Shown in pieces: positions 46,163-57,868 of a stretch of DNA of 64,000 nucleotides. The notes below the pieces were generated by a model. It was not told the origin of the DNA and made no database searches. It worked only from the letters and a program-made list of their open reading frames with translations. This DNA is from Selaginella moellendorffii (taxonomy: Eukaryota > Streptophyta > Lycopodiopsida > Selaginellales > Selaginellaceae). The stretch's first letter is position 1; every line of letters starts with the position of its first letter. Position numbers and translations under genes: made by a program. The stretch covers positions 1,118,611 to 1,182,610 of the forward strand of contig NW_003314310.1 of assembly GCF_000143415.4 (NCBI RefSeq), read 5' to 3'.

Positions 46163-48435
46163 ATGGAGTCGGAGAAATTCGCCTTCCAGGCAGAGATCAA
46201 TCAGCTGCTCAGCCTCATCGTCAACACATTCTACAGCAACAAGGAGATTTTCTTGCGGGAGGTGATCAGCAATGCCTCGGACGTACGTTTGTTTCTCGTT
46301 TTCTTTTTTGCCAGATTCAGTGATGGATTCATGCCCTCTGCCGTCAGGCGCTGGATAAGATTCGCTACCAATCGCTCATCGATAAGAACAAGCTCAAGGA
46401 CGAGCCGGAACTTTTCATTCACATTGTTCCGGACAAGGCAAACAAAACCCTGTCGATCGTCGACAGTGGGATTGGATTGACAAAATACGGTACGGTTGTG
46501 CGCTGTGGTGAGCGTTTTCTTTTGGATTTCATGTTGATGATCATTTCAAGTCTCGAGTGTTCGCCTTTTTTCCTTGGTAGAAAAAAATGTGGAACTGATT
46601 TAATTCTTTCGATGTCCAGAGCTTGTCCACAATCTGGGAACGATTGCAAAATCCGGGACAAGAGACTTTGCTGCTGCTTTGGCTGCCGGAGCAGCGGACA
46701 TATCGCTCATCGGACAGTTTGGTGTTGGATTTTACTCGGCTTTCCTGGTTGCCAACAGCGTCACTGTGGTAAGCAAGCACACTGACGACCAGCAGTATGT
46801 CTGGCAATCCGAAGCGGGAGGTTCTTTTACCGTGTCAAAGGACACTTCGAAAGAGAAACTTAGCCGTGGCACCAAAGTTATTTTGCATCTCAAAGACGAC
46901 CAGGTAGAAACTGCGATGGTGGTGGTGGTGATGGTTCTTTTGTTTCATACAAGTGGCTCGCTATGGTTCAGCTGGAATATCTCGAAGAGAGGAGGCTGAG
47001 TGATCTTATCAAGAAACACTCAGAATTCATCAACTATCCGATTTCTCTATGGACTTCGAAGGCCTCTGGAACTTCAGGTTCCCAGAAAGGGAAGGGGAAG
47101 GAGGACACTCACGAGTGGAAAATCGTGAATAATCAGAGGCCGATTTGGATGAGAAATCCCGCGGAGATTACTCACCAGGAGTACGCTAGCTTCTACAAGA
47201 TCCTCACAAACGACTGGGAGGATCACTTGGCTGTCAAACACTTCTCAGTGGAGGGGCAGCTACAGTTCAAGGCAGTGCTCTACATTCCGAAGCGAGCACC
47301 TTTCGACGTTTTCAATCCGAAGAAGAGACTGAACAATATCAAGCTTTACGTTCGAAGAGTGTTCATTATGGACGATTGCGAGGAGCTGATCCCAGAGTAC
47401 CTTGGATTTGTCCGAGGCATTGTCGATTCGGAGGACTTGCCACTGAACATCTCCCGGGAAATGCTACAGCAGAACAAGATTCTTAAAGTGGTCAAGAAGA
47501 ACCTGACAAGGAAGTGCTTGGAGCTCTTTGCAGAGCTTGCCGAGAACAAGGAGCAGTACCGCAAGTTCTACGACGTCTACTCCAAACATATCAAGCTTGC
47601 TATCCACGAGGACTTTCAGAACCGAGCGAAGCTGGCCGAGCTCCTGCGATATTACTCGACCAAGAGCGGGGACGAGTTGACCAGCTTGAGAGACTACGTG
47701 ACTCGAATGAGGCCCGGGCAGAAGGAGATATATTACATCACGGGAGAGAGCAAGACCGCCGTGCAAAACTCTCCGTTCCTGGAGAAGCTGAAGAAGAAGG
47801 GGCACGAGATCATCTTCATGGTTGATGCTATAGACGAGTACGCCGTTAACCAACTTAAGGAATACGACGGCAAAAGGCTGGTCTCTATCACCAAGGAGGG
47901 CCTCATGATGGAAGAGACTGAGGAGGACAAGAAAGCCAAGGAGCAAAAGAAAGCACAGTACGAGCGCCTATGTAAAGTTATGAAGAACATACTTGGAGAA
48001 GAGGTGGAGAGAGTAGTCGTCTCCGACCGCATCGTGAGCTCTCCATGTTGCCTTGTGACGGGCGAATACGGGTGGACAGCAAACATGGAACGTATCATGA
48101 AGGCGCAAGCCTTACGAGATGCGAGCATGTCCAACTACATGACCAGCAAGAAGACGCTGGAAATCAATACCGACAACTCGATCATGAACGCGCTGAGGAT
48201 CAGAGCAGACAGAAACGAGAAGGATACTGCAGTGAGGGACGTGGTGCTACTGCTTTTTGAGACGACGCTCTTGACATCTGGATTCAGCCTTGAAGATCCA
48301 ACTGCATTTGGAGCCAGAATCAGTCGCATGCTAAAGCTGGGACTCAACCTTCACGATGCGACGACAGTTCCTGAGAAGCGTGCCGAGCATGCTCCTAGTG
48401 GAAGCAGCAGCCACAAAATGGAGGAGGTCGACTAA
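46163..48435 (+). CDS. HSP90: Cytosolic HSP90 chaperone
   Basis: Four exons (46163-46282, 46348-46489, 46620-46903, 46972-48435) give 669 residues. The N-terminal ATPase shows [35 protein letters not shown] and [14 protein letters not shown]. The middle domain has [12 protein letters not shown], the catalytic-loop region [20 protein letters not shown] and LYVRRVFI. The C-terminus ends MEEVD, the docking motif for TPR co-chaperones, which marks the cytosolic/nuclear class. It folds kinases, hormone receptors and NLR immune receptors. The charged linker between N and middle domains is only about 20 residues ([20 protein letters not shown]) and lacks the usual long Glu/Lys runs, which explains the shorter length compared with about 700. 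Start 46163 is the first ATG; the in-frame codon at 46145 is TTG. Confidence 0.95.
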
Positions 48436-48557
48436 GAAAAATTACGGGTCAGTGTCTGCAGGACAAAGAATAAGCTACACTGTTATTACGTGGTTACTAC
48501 ATCGACTTGAGTCACTCCAAGTCTGGTTCGCTTGAACGGGTGCGGTTCTATCTCCGA

Positions 48558-49602
48558 CTACTGGTGCTTATTCTTCGTTCTCTTTATGGTCGTCTCCAGG
48601 AACTTGTCCTCCCTGTAAGCGAAGTACATCGACAGACAGGCTCCTGGTCCGAGTATAGGCACTCCAAGCAGTATACAAAGGGCAGCTGTAGTTCCGTCCT
48701 CTACAGCCGTCAAGTACACCATCGCAGCAAAAAGGACGAGGCAGTCTATCAAAAGGAAGAAGCTGCACCAAAGGTCTCCTGGGTGGTGCCACAAGAGTTG
48801 AAGTGCTTTGGACGGAATTTCTGGATCGTCCAGCACGAGCAGGATCGCAACAATGTGCCAGACGGCTGCTTTACCAGCTTGCATGAAGTGAAGATGGACC
48901 ACGGCCTTGTGTCCACTGGCTGGATCGGAGTCTTTGGTGGTGGTGATGGGGAGCCAGAATATTGGACAAACTATGGGTGCGAATTGAAAGAGGAAGATGG
49001 CGAGGTCTTTGTTCACATTTTTCAGAGGCAGCACCATGGCTACGGAAATAATCTCAAAGAATAGGAGAGCAAACTGGATAAGTACTGCACGGTGGGAAGA
49101 TATTGTTTTATCACAAGCATGTCGAGGAGATCTCTCAGCTGCGTTCGAAAGGATATAGATGGGGAGCCAGAGGGCCGGAACGACAACAGAAATGCCACCA
49201 ACTTGGAAGAGAAAGGCGTAGATTGGTGTGAGGCTGAGGAGCCAGGCGTGTCCATATCGTGAAGCTTCTACAGCTATGAAAGCAAAGGTGGATATGGCGA
49301 CGGAAAGCAAGTAGCCAGAGATCCAGAGTCCGAGGCTACTGTCCAGGGCGGTCTTGAAGAAAAATACCAGAACACAGATAAATCTGTCGATGGCGTGGTT
49401 GCCAAACCTGTCGACAAAGAAAATAGTGAGCAGCCAAGAACATGACATCCACTGACCTGAAAGGGTACGTCACCGAATCCGGGCAGCCAGCAGCTATGGA
49501 AGACATGGAGACTTCTGCTTGCTCAAAGATCAACTTTGCTGTCCACAAGCCAAGGATGACGAGCGGAGCTGCGGTAGCTACCTTCTTGCTCATCACCGCC
49601 AT
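48558..49602 (-). CDS. Unidentified multipass membrane protein
   Basis: Two exons (49602-49457 and 49407-48558, minus) join at CCTTTCAG/G to 331 residues. It has about seven to nine hydrophobic segments, for example PLVILGLWTAKLIF, ICVLVFFFKTAL, ISGYLLSVAISTFAFIAV, LIQFALLFFEIISVAMVL, LAIFLFQFAPIVCPIFWL and SFFLLIDCLVLFAAMVYL. It ends in a basic tail, FLETTIKRTKNKHQ. There is no signal for a transporter or receptor family that I recognise. The pattern recalls integral-membrane proteins of unknown function common in fungi, but I cannot assign it. The stop is 122 bases tail-to-tail from HSP90, and the start is 86 bases from the QWRF gene stop. Confidence 0.7.
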
Positions 49603-49688
49603 AGCCTCCAGGTAGAAATGAATTTCTATATAGGCTGTACAGTATCAGGTATATGGCTGTGACAAAAAGAGTTGTCAAACAGTCGGAG

Positions 49689-51450
49689 CTACGGACTTCG
49701 CTGCTGAAGCTGGATCCCGTGCGCCCGCAAGCTTCGCTCCTCGATCTATAAACGAGGATGACCAACAAGAAGCTATCAAGTAAAAGCAGCACACCTCCAA
49801 AGACGCGATTCTCTCAAGAAGTTGCTTACACTCCCGGACAGATGCTTTCTCGAGTGCTACGGTCTGTGCGAGGTCCTGTGCTAAAAGGCTTTGCTCTTGA
49901 GCCTGCGGAAGAGAGGCCAACGCACAATTCTTCGCAACTTTGGGAGCAACGACAAACCTTTGGAAGCAAGTGATAAGTGGATGCTTCGACGGATTCCAAG
50001 ATAAGGCTTGCGTGCTGAAGTGCTCCGTAAATTATTAGAGCATCGCCCTGCAAAGACAACATTCACAAGTTCGTCTGATAAGATTTACTTTGCTGCGTAC
50101 CTTTGCACCCCGACACAGAGGAACTCGCAGCACATCGGCATTTAACGCTCCAACCATTTCATCCAGTGTAGACGAGAGCTTGTCTTCCAGCCGGGACCAT
50201 TCTTCAAGGCCTTTCTCCTGCAAGTTTACTCACGACTAAGGACCAAGGCAAACTCCGCTGCTTACATGGGATTCAAGGACCGACGCAAGCTTAAGGCTCT
50301 CTGTGGCTTTGTCCAACTTTATCTGATCCATCGCAACGACGGTACGAAGGTCACAGATACGAGCCCAGGCATTGAACAGCAATCTCTGTACTATAAAGGA
50401 TTTAGCACAAGTCGAACGCAGAGGTCGTACCTTAGCGGCTGCTTCCTGGGAGCTGAGAGCAGCGTGAGCGCGAGCATTAACAAATCGCCACTGAAGGTGG
50501 CGGTTGTGAAGAACTTTGAGAAGTTGAGCCTCGTCTTGCTCTGCGGCTGCTCGTTTTACGGGGCTTCCGTGAGAGGAAGATGGTCTCGAGCTTGGTGGGC
50601 TTGGCAGTGTTCTTGATGGAGATGGAAACGTCCCTGGAGATGGAGTTCTAAATGGAGATCGTGGACGAACAGGGAACTCTTCACAGCTCGGTGTTGTTTT
50701 TGTCAGCGGTGTAGAATCAGAAGCAGCTGGTTCGTGGTGGTGTAGATTTTCGTCGACTTCGTTTCCAGTGATGGTGGAGCTCAGGAGTTTCCTGTGTGAA
50801 GGTTTCTTCTTCGTGGTGAAGTTCCCTCCTGACTCCGACCATCTCTGTACCACATATTGAGGTGATCCAAGGCTTCCATTGACGGACATGGACATGCATT
50901 TGGGATTGGAGTATGCTTTGGTTGCTGCTGGCGCATGAGTTCGAGAAGAAGATGGTGCGGGCGACTTTCGGGAAGAAGTTTTATTTTTGGTCGAAGATAA
51001 GTTGACGCTCTTGCAGATCGGCATTGCCCCCGGCTTGTTACAAGCAAATACCGCTTTCGTTGACGTCGTGGATTGCTCGAAGAGGTTATCCCGAGGCTTC
51101 TCATTCTCGGCTTGCTCCAGATTTTTCCTGCTACTTCGCACAGCTTTCTCGTCGACCTTGCTGCTCTCTTCTTTGTTGAGCGAAGGCCACAGACCGTCCG
51201 GCCGAGAGGAAGCTCTTTGCTGGCTTGAAGATGACGATGGAGAAGACAGGCTGCCGAGATCAATCGATGAAGTTCCAACCGGTGACAAGGAAGTTTTCCT
51301 AGAAGCAAGTTTGTACCTGGAAGCAACTTCCCGAACTCGAGACCTTCGGAGCTGCGTTGAACCGGTGTTCTCCTCGAGCGAAGGAGCAAACGGCACTCGG
51401 CCATTGTCTAGAGCTCGATCCTGCTGCCGTTTACTGGTACTTTGAAGCAT
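49689..51450 (-). CDS. QWRF-motif microtubule protein, AUG8/EDE1-like
   Basis: Five exons (51450-50266, 50217-50101, 50047-49958, 49902-49795, 49745-49689, minus) give 518 residues. The N-terminus carries RRSRVREVASRYK, the basic motif conserved at the start of this family. A long Ser/Pro-rich disordered stretch follows (RTPSPGTFPSPSRTLPSPPS). Then comes the family motif HNRHLQWRFVNARAHAAL and a helical C-terminus (DLAQTVALEKASVRECKQLL, IEERSLRAHGIQLQQ). Members such as EDE1 and AUG8 are augmin subunit 8 proteins that bind microtubules and promote branching nucleation in spindle and phragmoplast. Exon joins were fixed by frame and by the conserved QWRF-to-IEE..LR order. Confidence 0.9.
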
Positions 51451-52609
51451 TGCTTCTTCGGAATTCAGCTCAACCCATGGACGGATTCCTCTACGCCGAA
51501 GCTCTTCTAAACGTTCTCTATTCTACTATGGGGGAGATACATACCGCTGCCGCAGGAAGGGTGATGGTTTTCGCAGTGCTGAGGCCCCGATTTTCTACAC
51601 ACTTCATGGCCTGCCTCAACAAACCTTGCCACCAAACATCGCCAGAAATTTCCCCTCGCACTCATCACAACAACAACAACAACGAAAGAGAGAAGACACG
51701 AGATATACTTGAGCTCCAAGGTAACTTAAGTCGGTACTCGGCAGGCTCAAATCAGAAACCACTGTTTACGGGAGGAATGCTTCCGCGAGTTGCGCACGAA
51801 TACACATCCGCGATGCACCAACCAGTCCTGGAGAAAAGATAAAGAAAGAAAGCATGAAGAAAGGGAAAAGAAGGAAAGTTTGGATTATCTTGGAGCCAAC
51901 AACCATTTTCCTCTGCTGGTGGCCGATACTTGTCGATTTGCGAAGAGCTCGGATAGCGATGTTCCGTTGGAGTTCCTCTCCTCATGGGCAGCTCAGCACA
52001 AGATACATGCTTCGCTGCTTCTTCCCCGTTCTTAAAGAAGACGAGCAAGCTTGCAGCAGCTGTCTCGCGCAACATGGCAAACCGTCCGAGAAACGAACGC
52101 TGGAACGAACAAAGGCTGGAACAAACAAAGGCAGCAACGAGAAATGAATTCGCAAAACAGATTTCAAGTGCTTTCCGACAAGGAACTTCTTTGTGCTGGC
52201 TGGCTGGCTGGCTGGCTGACTGCTGCGAAGGTGAGGAGGAAGATCGAATTTATACAGTACGACAGCCGTAAGAAATCCGTGTTCCCTGTCCGGAGCTTTG
52301 CCAACTTTCCTGACCGGCGTGGAGAGATCGGGTCAGGTCATGCCTGGAATATGTAAGTTAAAAAAATGGAGCGGATGCTTTCGTTCCGTTTGCATGCCAA
52401 GAAGGTGGTGGTGCGATGGTGGTGGCGGTCCCAGGCAACCAACCATGCTCCCTTTGTCTTTAAAGAAGGGAAGAAGACCGCTCTACAGAGGAAACAGGAT
52501 TTTCTGCCATAGACTCGGTACGTGTTCCCTTTTATCGTTATTGTTTTTCGAGGCAGGATCTTACGCTGCCGCTGTTCTTTCGTGCTGTGCAGATCCGCCA
52601 GCAGAAAAA
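51451..52609. other. Divergent region between QWRF and GDSL genes
   Basis: About 1.16 kb of promoter DNA for two divergent genes. Overlapping short frames on both strands are low in family content. A (CTGG)n run lies at about 52193-52220. A reasonable leader for the GDSL gene begins near 52440. Confidence 0.5.
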
Positions 52610-53919
52610 ATGAGGCGCTCGCAGAATTTCTCGACGCTTGTTGTTGCTTTCCTGCTGCTCGTCGTCGGCATTGGCGAGTTCATGACATGCGCTTCCGCTT
52701 TCAACGTGCCGATGATGTTCGTGTTTGGCGACTCGTTTGTGGACTCCGGAAACAACAACCATCTCAACACAACTGCTCGAGCAAACCATCAGCCTTACGG
52801 CATAAACTTTGAGGAGAGGCGTGCCACCGGAAGATGGTCCGATGGAAGGATTGTAACGGACTACCTGGGTAAGTTTTCTTCTTATTGCAAAGTAGACAAG
52901 GAAATGGATGGAAATCTTATCCCGTCTTCTCGTGGCAGCGGATTACATCGGCCTGTCGTATCCTCCGTGTTTTTTGGACTCCGTCAACATCACTCGAGGT
53001 GCAAACTTCGGCTCGGCTGGCTCTGGAATCCTCAACATTACCCATATCGTAAGTTCACTGGAAAAAAAAATTAATGGAGCTTACTTACATGATCGCTTTG
53101 AACAGGGAGGGGAAGTTCTAACGTTCACGGACCAAGTAAACGGCTTCGACACGTACGTTACGAACCTGAACCAGATGCTCGGAAGAACGCTGTCCGAGTA
53201 CTTGGTGTCCAGATCCATCTTCTACATAAACATCGGCAACAACGACGTGAATGACTACCTTTTGGATCACAATGCCACAGCGCTTCCCTTCGGCTTTCGT
53301 GCCAGCCTCCTGTACCAAATGCAAACCAAGATCCAGGTTTGTCGTTGATTCAAATAAGATTGCTTCCAACTTCTGACTATTTCTTTCCAGCAACTCTACC
53401 GAGCCGGGGCTCGCAAGATGATCGTCACGTCGAACTACGCTCTCGGCTGCGCGCCAATGTACCAGATTTACGGGAGGTGCAACCCGGTCGGCCTGAACGC
53501 CGCCAGGTACTACAACCAGGGCCTGTTTGATCTCCTCCAGACTCTCCAGCGCACGCTCAGAGGCCTCGTCATTGTCTACGCCAACGCCTTCCAAGTCATG
53601 ATGGACGTCCACCAGCAGCCACTTTTCTACGGTAAGAAAGTCGTGGTTCTATCGATCTCTGTGGAGGAAGAGCTGAGAAACTTGGTTGGTTTTCCCAGGA
53701 ATGCGCAATGTCACACACCCGTGCTGTCCGAACTTCAGCCGACCCCAGAACCGCTGGTGCTACTCGTCCGATACGTTCTGCCAGCAGCCGTCGGGATACT
53801 TGTTCTGGGACACGGCTCACCCGACCGATGCCTTCAACCGCATCGCCGCTCAGAGGTTCTGGCAGGGAGACTTAAGATACGCGTTCCCGATGAACGTCCG
53901 GACCCTGGCCAATCTCTAA
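52610..53919 (+). CDS. GDSL esterase/lipase
   Basis: Five exons (52610-52868, 52939-53048, 53106-53336, 53391-53631, 53699-53919) encode about 353 residues. A signal peptide (FSTLVVAFLLLVVGIGEF) directs secretion. Block I is FGDSFVDSGNNN with the catalytic Ser. Block III holds INIGNNDVNDY (oxyanion Asn). The C-terminal FWDTAHPTDAFN carries the catalytic Asp and His. Plant enzymes of this class hydrolyse or transfer acyl groups of cutin, lipids or acetylated wall polymers outside the cell. Substrate unknown. The typical length and intron pattern suggest a functional gene. Confidence 0.93.
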
Positions 53920-54005
53920 GTTCAAGAGCTGCTACTGCTACTGCTAGTTCTAAGCACTCCTTTCCATTTGTTTGATAGAGTTTAAAAAGGAGATAAAATA
54001 AAAAG

Positions 54006-56605
54006 ATGTCAGTCGCGGAGTTCTCTTCGATCTCGCTTTTCTCAGAGTTTTCTTCTTCGTCTCAGATGAGGAATTTCTCCACCAATCTCGTGAGCGACGC
54101 CGCGGAGAAGGGCAGCGGCTGGATTGCGCAGAGGTAGCGCGTTTTTTTCGTGTTTCTTGCCTAAGAATCCACGACATGATCTAGGAAATGGGATGCATTG
54201 GTCGTGGGAGGTGGTCACAACGGGCTCACGGCGGCGGCCTATCTCGCGAGAGCTGGACTGGCGGTGGCGGTGCTGGAGCGGAGGCATGTCCTTGGCGGCG
54301 CTGCTGTCACTGAGGAGATTGTTCCCGGATTTAAGTTTTCTCGCTGTAGCTACCTCCAAAGCTTGCTTCGTCCATCTGTGATCAAGTTGGTTCTTTCTTT
54401 CTCGCTTTTCTCGATTCTCTAGAGTTGGTTTTTATGTCTTTCTTTTCCCAGGGAGCTGGAGCTTCACAAGCATGGCATGAAGCTTCTGCCAAGGAACCCT
54501 TCGTCGTTTACACCCAGTTTGGATGGGAGTTATCTGCTCATGGGACCGGATGCTGGTTTGAATCACAGCGAGATCTCTAAGTTTTCAAAGAAGGACGCTG
54601 ATGCATATCCAAGGTGGTATAGAAACTGTCGAGATAGCTAACATCGTTTCCATGAAAGCTCGCAGGTATGAGCAACAGCTCGAGAAGTTCAGTTCCTTCA
54701 TTGCGCCTCTCGTGGATACGGTTCCACCCGAGGTGTCGAGCAAAGCATCCTTGACAAGCCATGTCTCTCGGCTTAAAGTTCTTGCTGGCATTGTCAACCG
54801 GAGCTTTGGAATGAGCCAAGCAGACATGGTGTAAGGTTTTCATGCGGGTTTATGTTCAGAGTTGTCTGTTCTTTCCTGACAGTGCTTTCATGGAACTCCT
54901 GCTCGCTCCAGCCTCTAGAGTTCTCGACAACTGGTTCGAGGTAAAATCACAATGATTTGAAGTGATTTCATGTTTTCTTTCTTCAGTCAGATCTGCTCAA
55001 AGCAACGCTTGCTACAGATGCCATCATCGGTACCATGGTGAGATGAAACTTACCTCTAGAAGTTGGATCATTTCCACACTCTTTGATGCCACAGGGAAGT
55101 GTTGACACCCCTGGAAGCGGCTACGTTCTTCTTCACCACGTAATGGGAGAAACCGAGGGAGCTCGTGGAATCTGGTCGTAAGTTGTCGAATTCATCCTTG
55201 TCTTTGGAGTCTAATCCTAGAGTTCCTGGAGAAACACTCTAGATATGTTCAAGGTGGGATGGGATCTATCTCGATGGCCATAGCAGCAGCAGCAAAAGAA
55301 GCAGGAGCAACTCTGGTGACCAATGCCAAGGTTTGTTCGTTTGCTTTCTCTTTCTACTTGTTTTGTAGGGTGATCCTTTCTCACTCAGGCAGGGATGGAA
55401 ACTTTAAGGTTGACAAGTTTATTGTGGAGGCAAGCAGCGGTGATAGCGCATCTGTGACAGGAGTAAGAACTCTCTATTTCATTTCAAACTCCAACTGCAA
55501 GAGCTTTGTTTTGCCAGGTGACTCTGGAAGATGGCACACACATTGAAGCCAAACGAGTTCTCTCAAATGCAACAGCGGCGACAACGTTCTTGGTATGTCG
55601 ACCCGATGATGGTTGAAATGAAACCAAACACTTTTTTTTTTTTTTTTGTACAGAAAATGGTTCCGAGTGGTGTACTTCGTGAGGACTTCCTCAACGAGAT
55701 CAGTAAGATTGACTACCAATCGGTAAGTCTTAACAACTTATTCCTGCGTTGCTTGTCAAACGTAGAAAATCCAGGGGACAACGAAGCTGAATCTGGCTGT
55801 GAGTGAGTTACCACGCTTTCGAGCATGCAGCGGCAAAGGCCAAGAAGATCCTGGGCCGGAACACCGTGGAACGATACATCTTGGAGCTGACAAGTAAGAA
55901 CTTTGTCTCTAGAAATTCTCAAAATTGCCTGTTCTGTAGCATGCAGGACCTTCTAGCAGCACATAAGGACGCCTGTAATGGTTACTCATCAACCAGACCA
56001 GTAATTGAGATGACCATACCATCTGCGTTAGATGGAACCATATCCCCACCTGGTACCCATCAAATAAAACTCTTCACTGGCTATACTTTTTTTACACAGG
56101 AAAGCATGTCATCAACATGTTCGTGCAATACACGCCTTATCATCTCAAGGACGAAGGCTGGGAAGACCCCAAAACCAGAGTACGTGACAAACTCTTGGAA
56201 GTCTCATATCTGCTAAGTTCTGTATGAAACAGGAAAGCTTCGCAAACCGATGCTTCGATCTGGTTGAGGAGTACGCACCTGGATTTAAATCCTCTATCAT
56301 TGACTTTGAGATGCTGGCTCCACCCGACTTGGAACGCATTTTTGGATTGACAGGAGGGAACGTCTTTCACGGTGCCATGAGCTTGGACTCGCTCTTTCTT
56401 CTACGACCTGTTAAAGGCTGGTAAGTTATATGCTTTGAGGAAACCGCAACTTACTTTTAACTCATCACAGGTCTGGATACAAAACTCCTCTCGACGGTCT
56501 TTACCTCTGCGGCTCTGGTGCCCATCCTGGTGGAGGTGTCATGGCCGCGGCTGGACGCAACGCTGCAAGAGTTGTGTTAGAAGAACTTGGGAAGAAACTT
56601 ACCTG
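54006..56605 (+). CDS. FAD-dependent oxidoreductase, PYROXD2-like
   Basis: A gene of more than a dozen short exons starting 86 bases after the GDSL stop. The N-terminus ([20 protein letters not shown], then MRNFSTNL) could be an organelle-targeting sequence. Exon 2 carries the FAD motif [20 protein letters not shown], then [19 protein letters not shown]. Further conserved blocks are [82 protein letters not shown] and [20 protein letters not shown]. The arrangement is that of pyridine nucleotide-disulfide oxidoreductase domain protein 2, related to phytoene desaturase-type flavoproteins. In animals it is mitochondrial; the reaction is not established. A few internal joins (55,750-55,960) are less certain. 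Confidence 0.85.
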
Positions 56606-56709
56606 AGCAAGCCTGTTGATTTTGATTTCGAGAGCTAACAAAGAATGCTACTTCGACTTGGCAATTGGCCTCGTTGACGAGATGAATTTACATTCAAAAA
56701 GCATGGTAC

Positions 56710-57746
56710 TCAGAAGGTTGAGAACCTGGCCAGCTTCTTACGCAAATAGTAAAGCTTGGCTCGTCTCACTTTTTTCTTTTGTAGCACGGTTATCTCTTTG
56801 ATGTTGGGGGAGTATCTGCAAAGAGATGAATCATGATATCACACACTACTAGGAAACAGGTTAAAAACTTACAGAGGAAAGACCATCTCAACGCCAACAC
56901 CAGCAAAGATTCTCCTGATTGTGAACGTCGTGTTCACTCCATTGTTCCTGCGGCATATCACAATCCCTCGAAGGAGAGACACCCTGCGTTTTGTTTCTGG
57001 AACTTCCTGCAGTAGAAGTTGAAGATCCAATCACTTGAAAAAAAGAAGAAGAAAAAGAAGAGAGAGACGACTTACGAGTCTGATCTGCACTACATATCCT
57101 GGTCTGAGGTCTGGAATGTCTCTATCCTTTGTGGCTTCCTCAATTGCCTGCTTGTGAAGTGCCTGCTCGAAGAAAAAGAGGAGAACAAAAAGATAGCAGG
57201 AAAAAAACCGAGGGAATGATAAGAGTGAATGATCGAACTGGAAGAACTTACCCACCTCTAGAATGTGAACCAGCGATTTCTTCTTCACCTTTGGTTGCCT
57301 CAAGCTCTTCTTTACTTCTTCGGTATCTTCAGCTCCTTCCTCCGCTTCCACATCAATGACCTCGGCTACCTCCGAAGTTGTCGAGTCTCCCTCGGTGTCG
57401 GACGCTCCCACCTCCGAATCCGGAGTAGTCGCAATCGTTCTAACCATGCCTGCCGCCGCTAGTCTCTGGCTCTTGACGATGGAAGAAGCGCCACTCCTCG
57501 GTGTTGGTGCCGACTGTAGCATTAATCTACGATGGTTGTACGAGCAAAACTTCCATGTCCTGGAGCCCAGCACTGCCGAGGAGGAGGAATGTGTAGTAGC
57601 AGCACCACTACGCCTATCTTGAAACTCTTGCAGCTTGCTACCCAGCGAAAGACTGGAAATCTAGAGCGGCAAAGAGAGACGATGAGGAGCGCTTCTACGA
57701 GCCCAATACATTCTCGTACCTGGTGGACGCAGCATGCCGACGCCAT
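56710..57746 (-). CDS. RPL19: Plastid ribosomal protein bL19
   Basis: Five exons (57746-57720, 57660-57256, 57162-57076, 57006-56873, 56815-56710, minus) give 252 residues. The mature domain reads [79 protein letters not shown], which is bL19. The first 100 or so residues are Ser/Arg-rich, like a transit peptide, followed by an acidic stretch ([20 protein letters not shown]). Plant nuclear genomes encode plastid and mitochondrial bL19; the acidic pre-domain and sequence style favour plastid, though mitochondrial is possible. bL19 sits at the subunit interface of the ribosome. An alternative upstream start at 57764 exists. Confidence 0.88.
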
Positions 57747-57868
57747 CGCCACAACCTTATCCACACATTAACGCAAGAACCCCTAAACCCTGGAAACACT
57801 TGGCCACTGTGATACCTGGTTGTAAATTTTCTTTTTCGTTTGCTTTCTTCTTACATGCGCGCTCTCTA

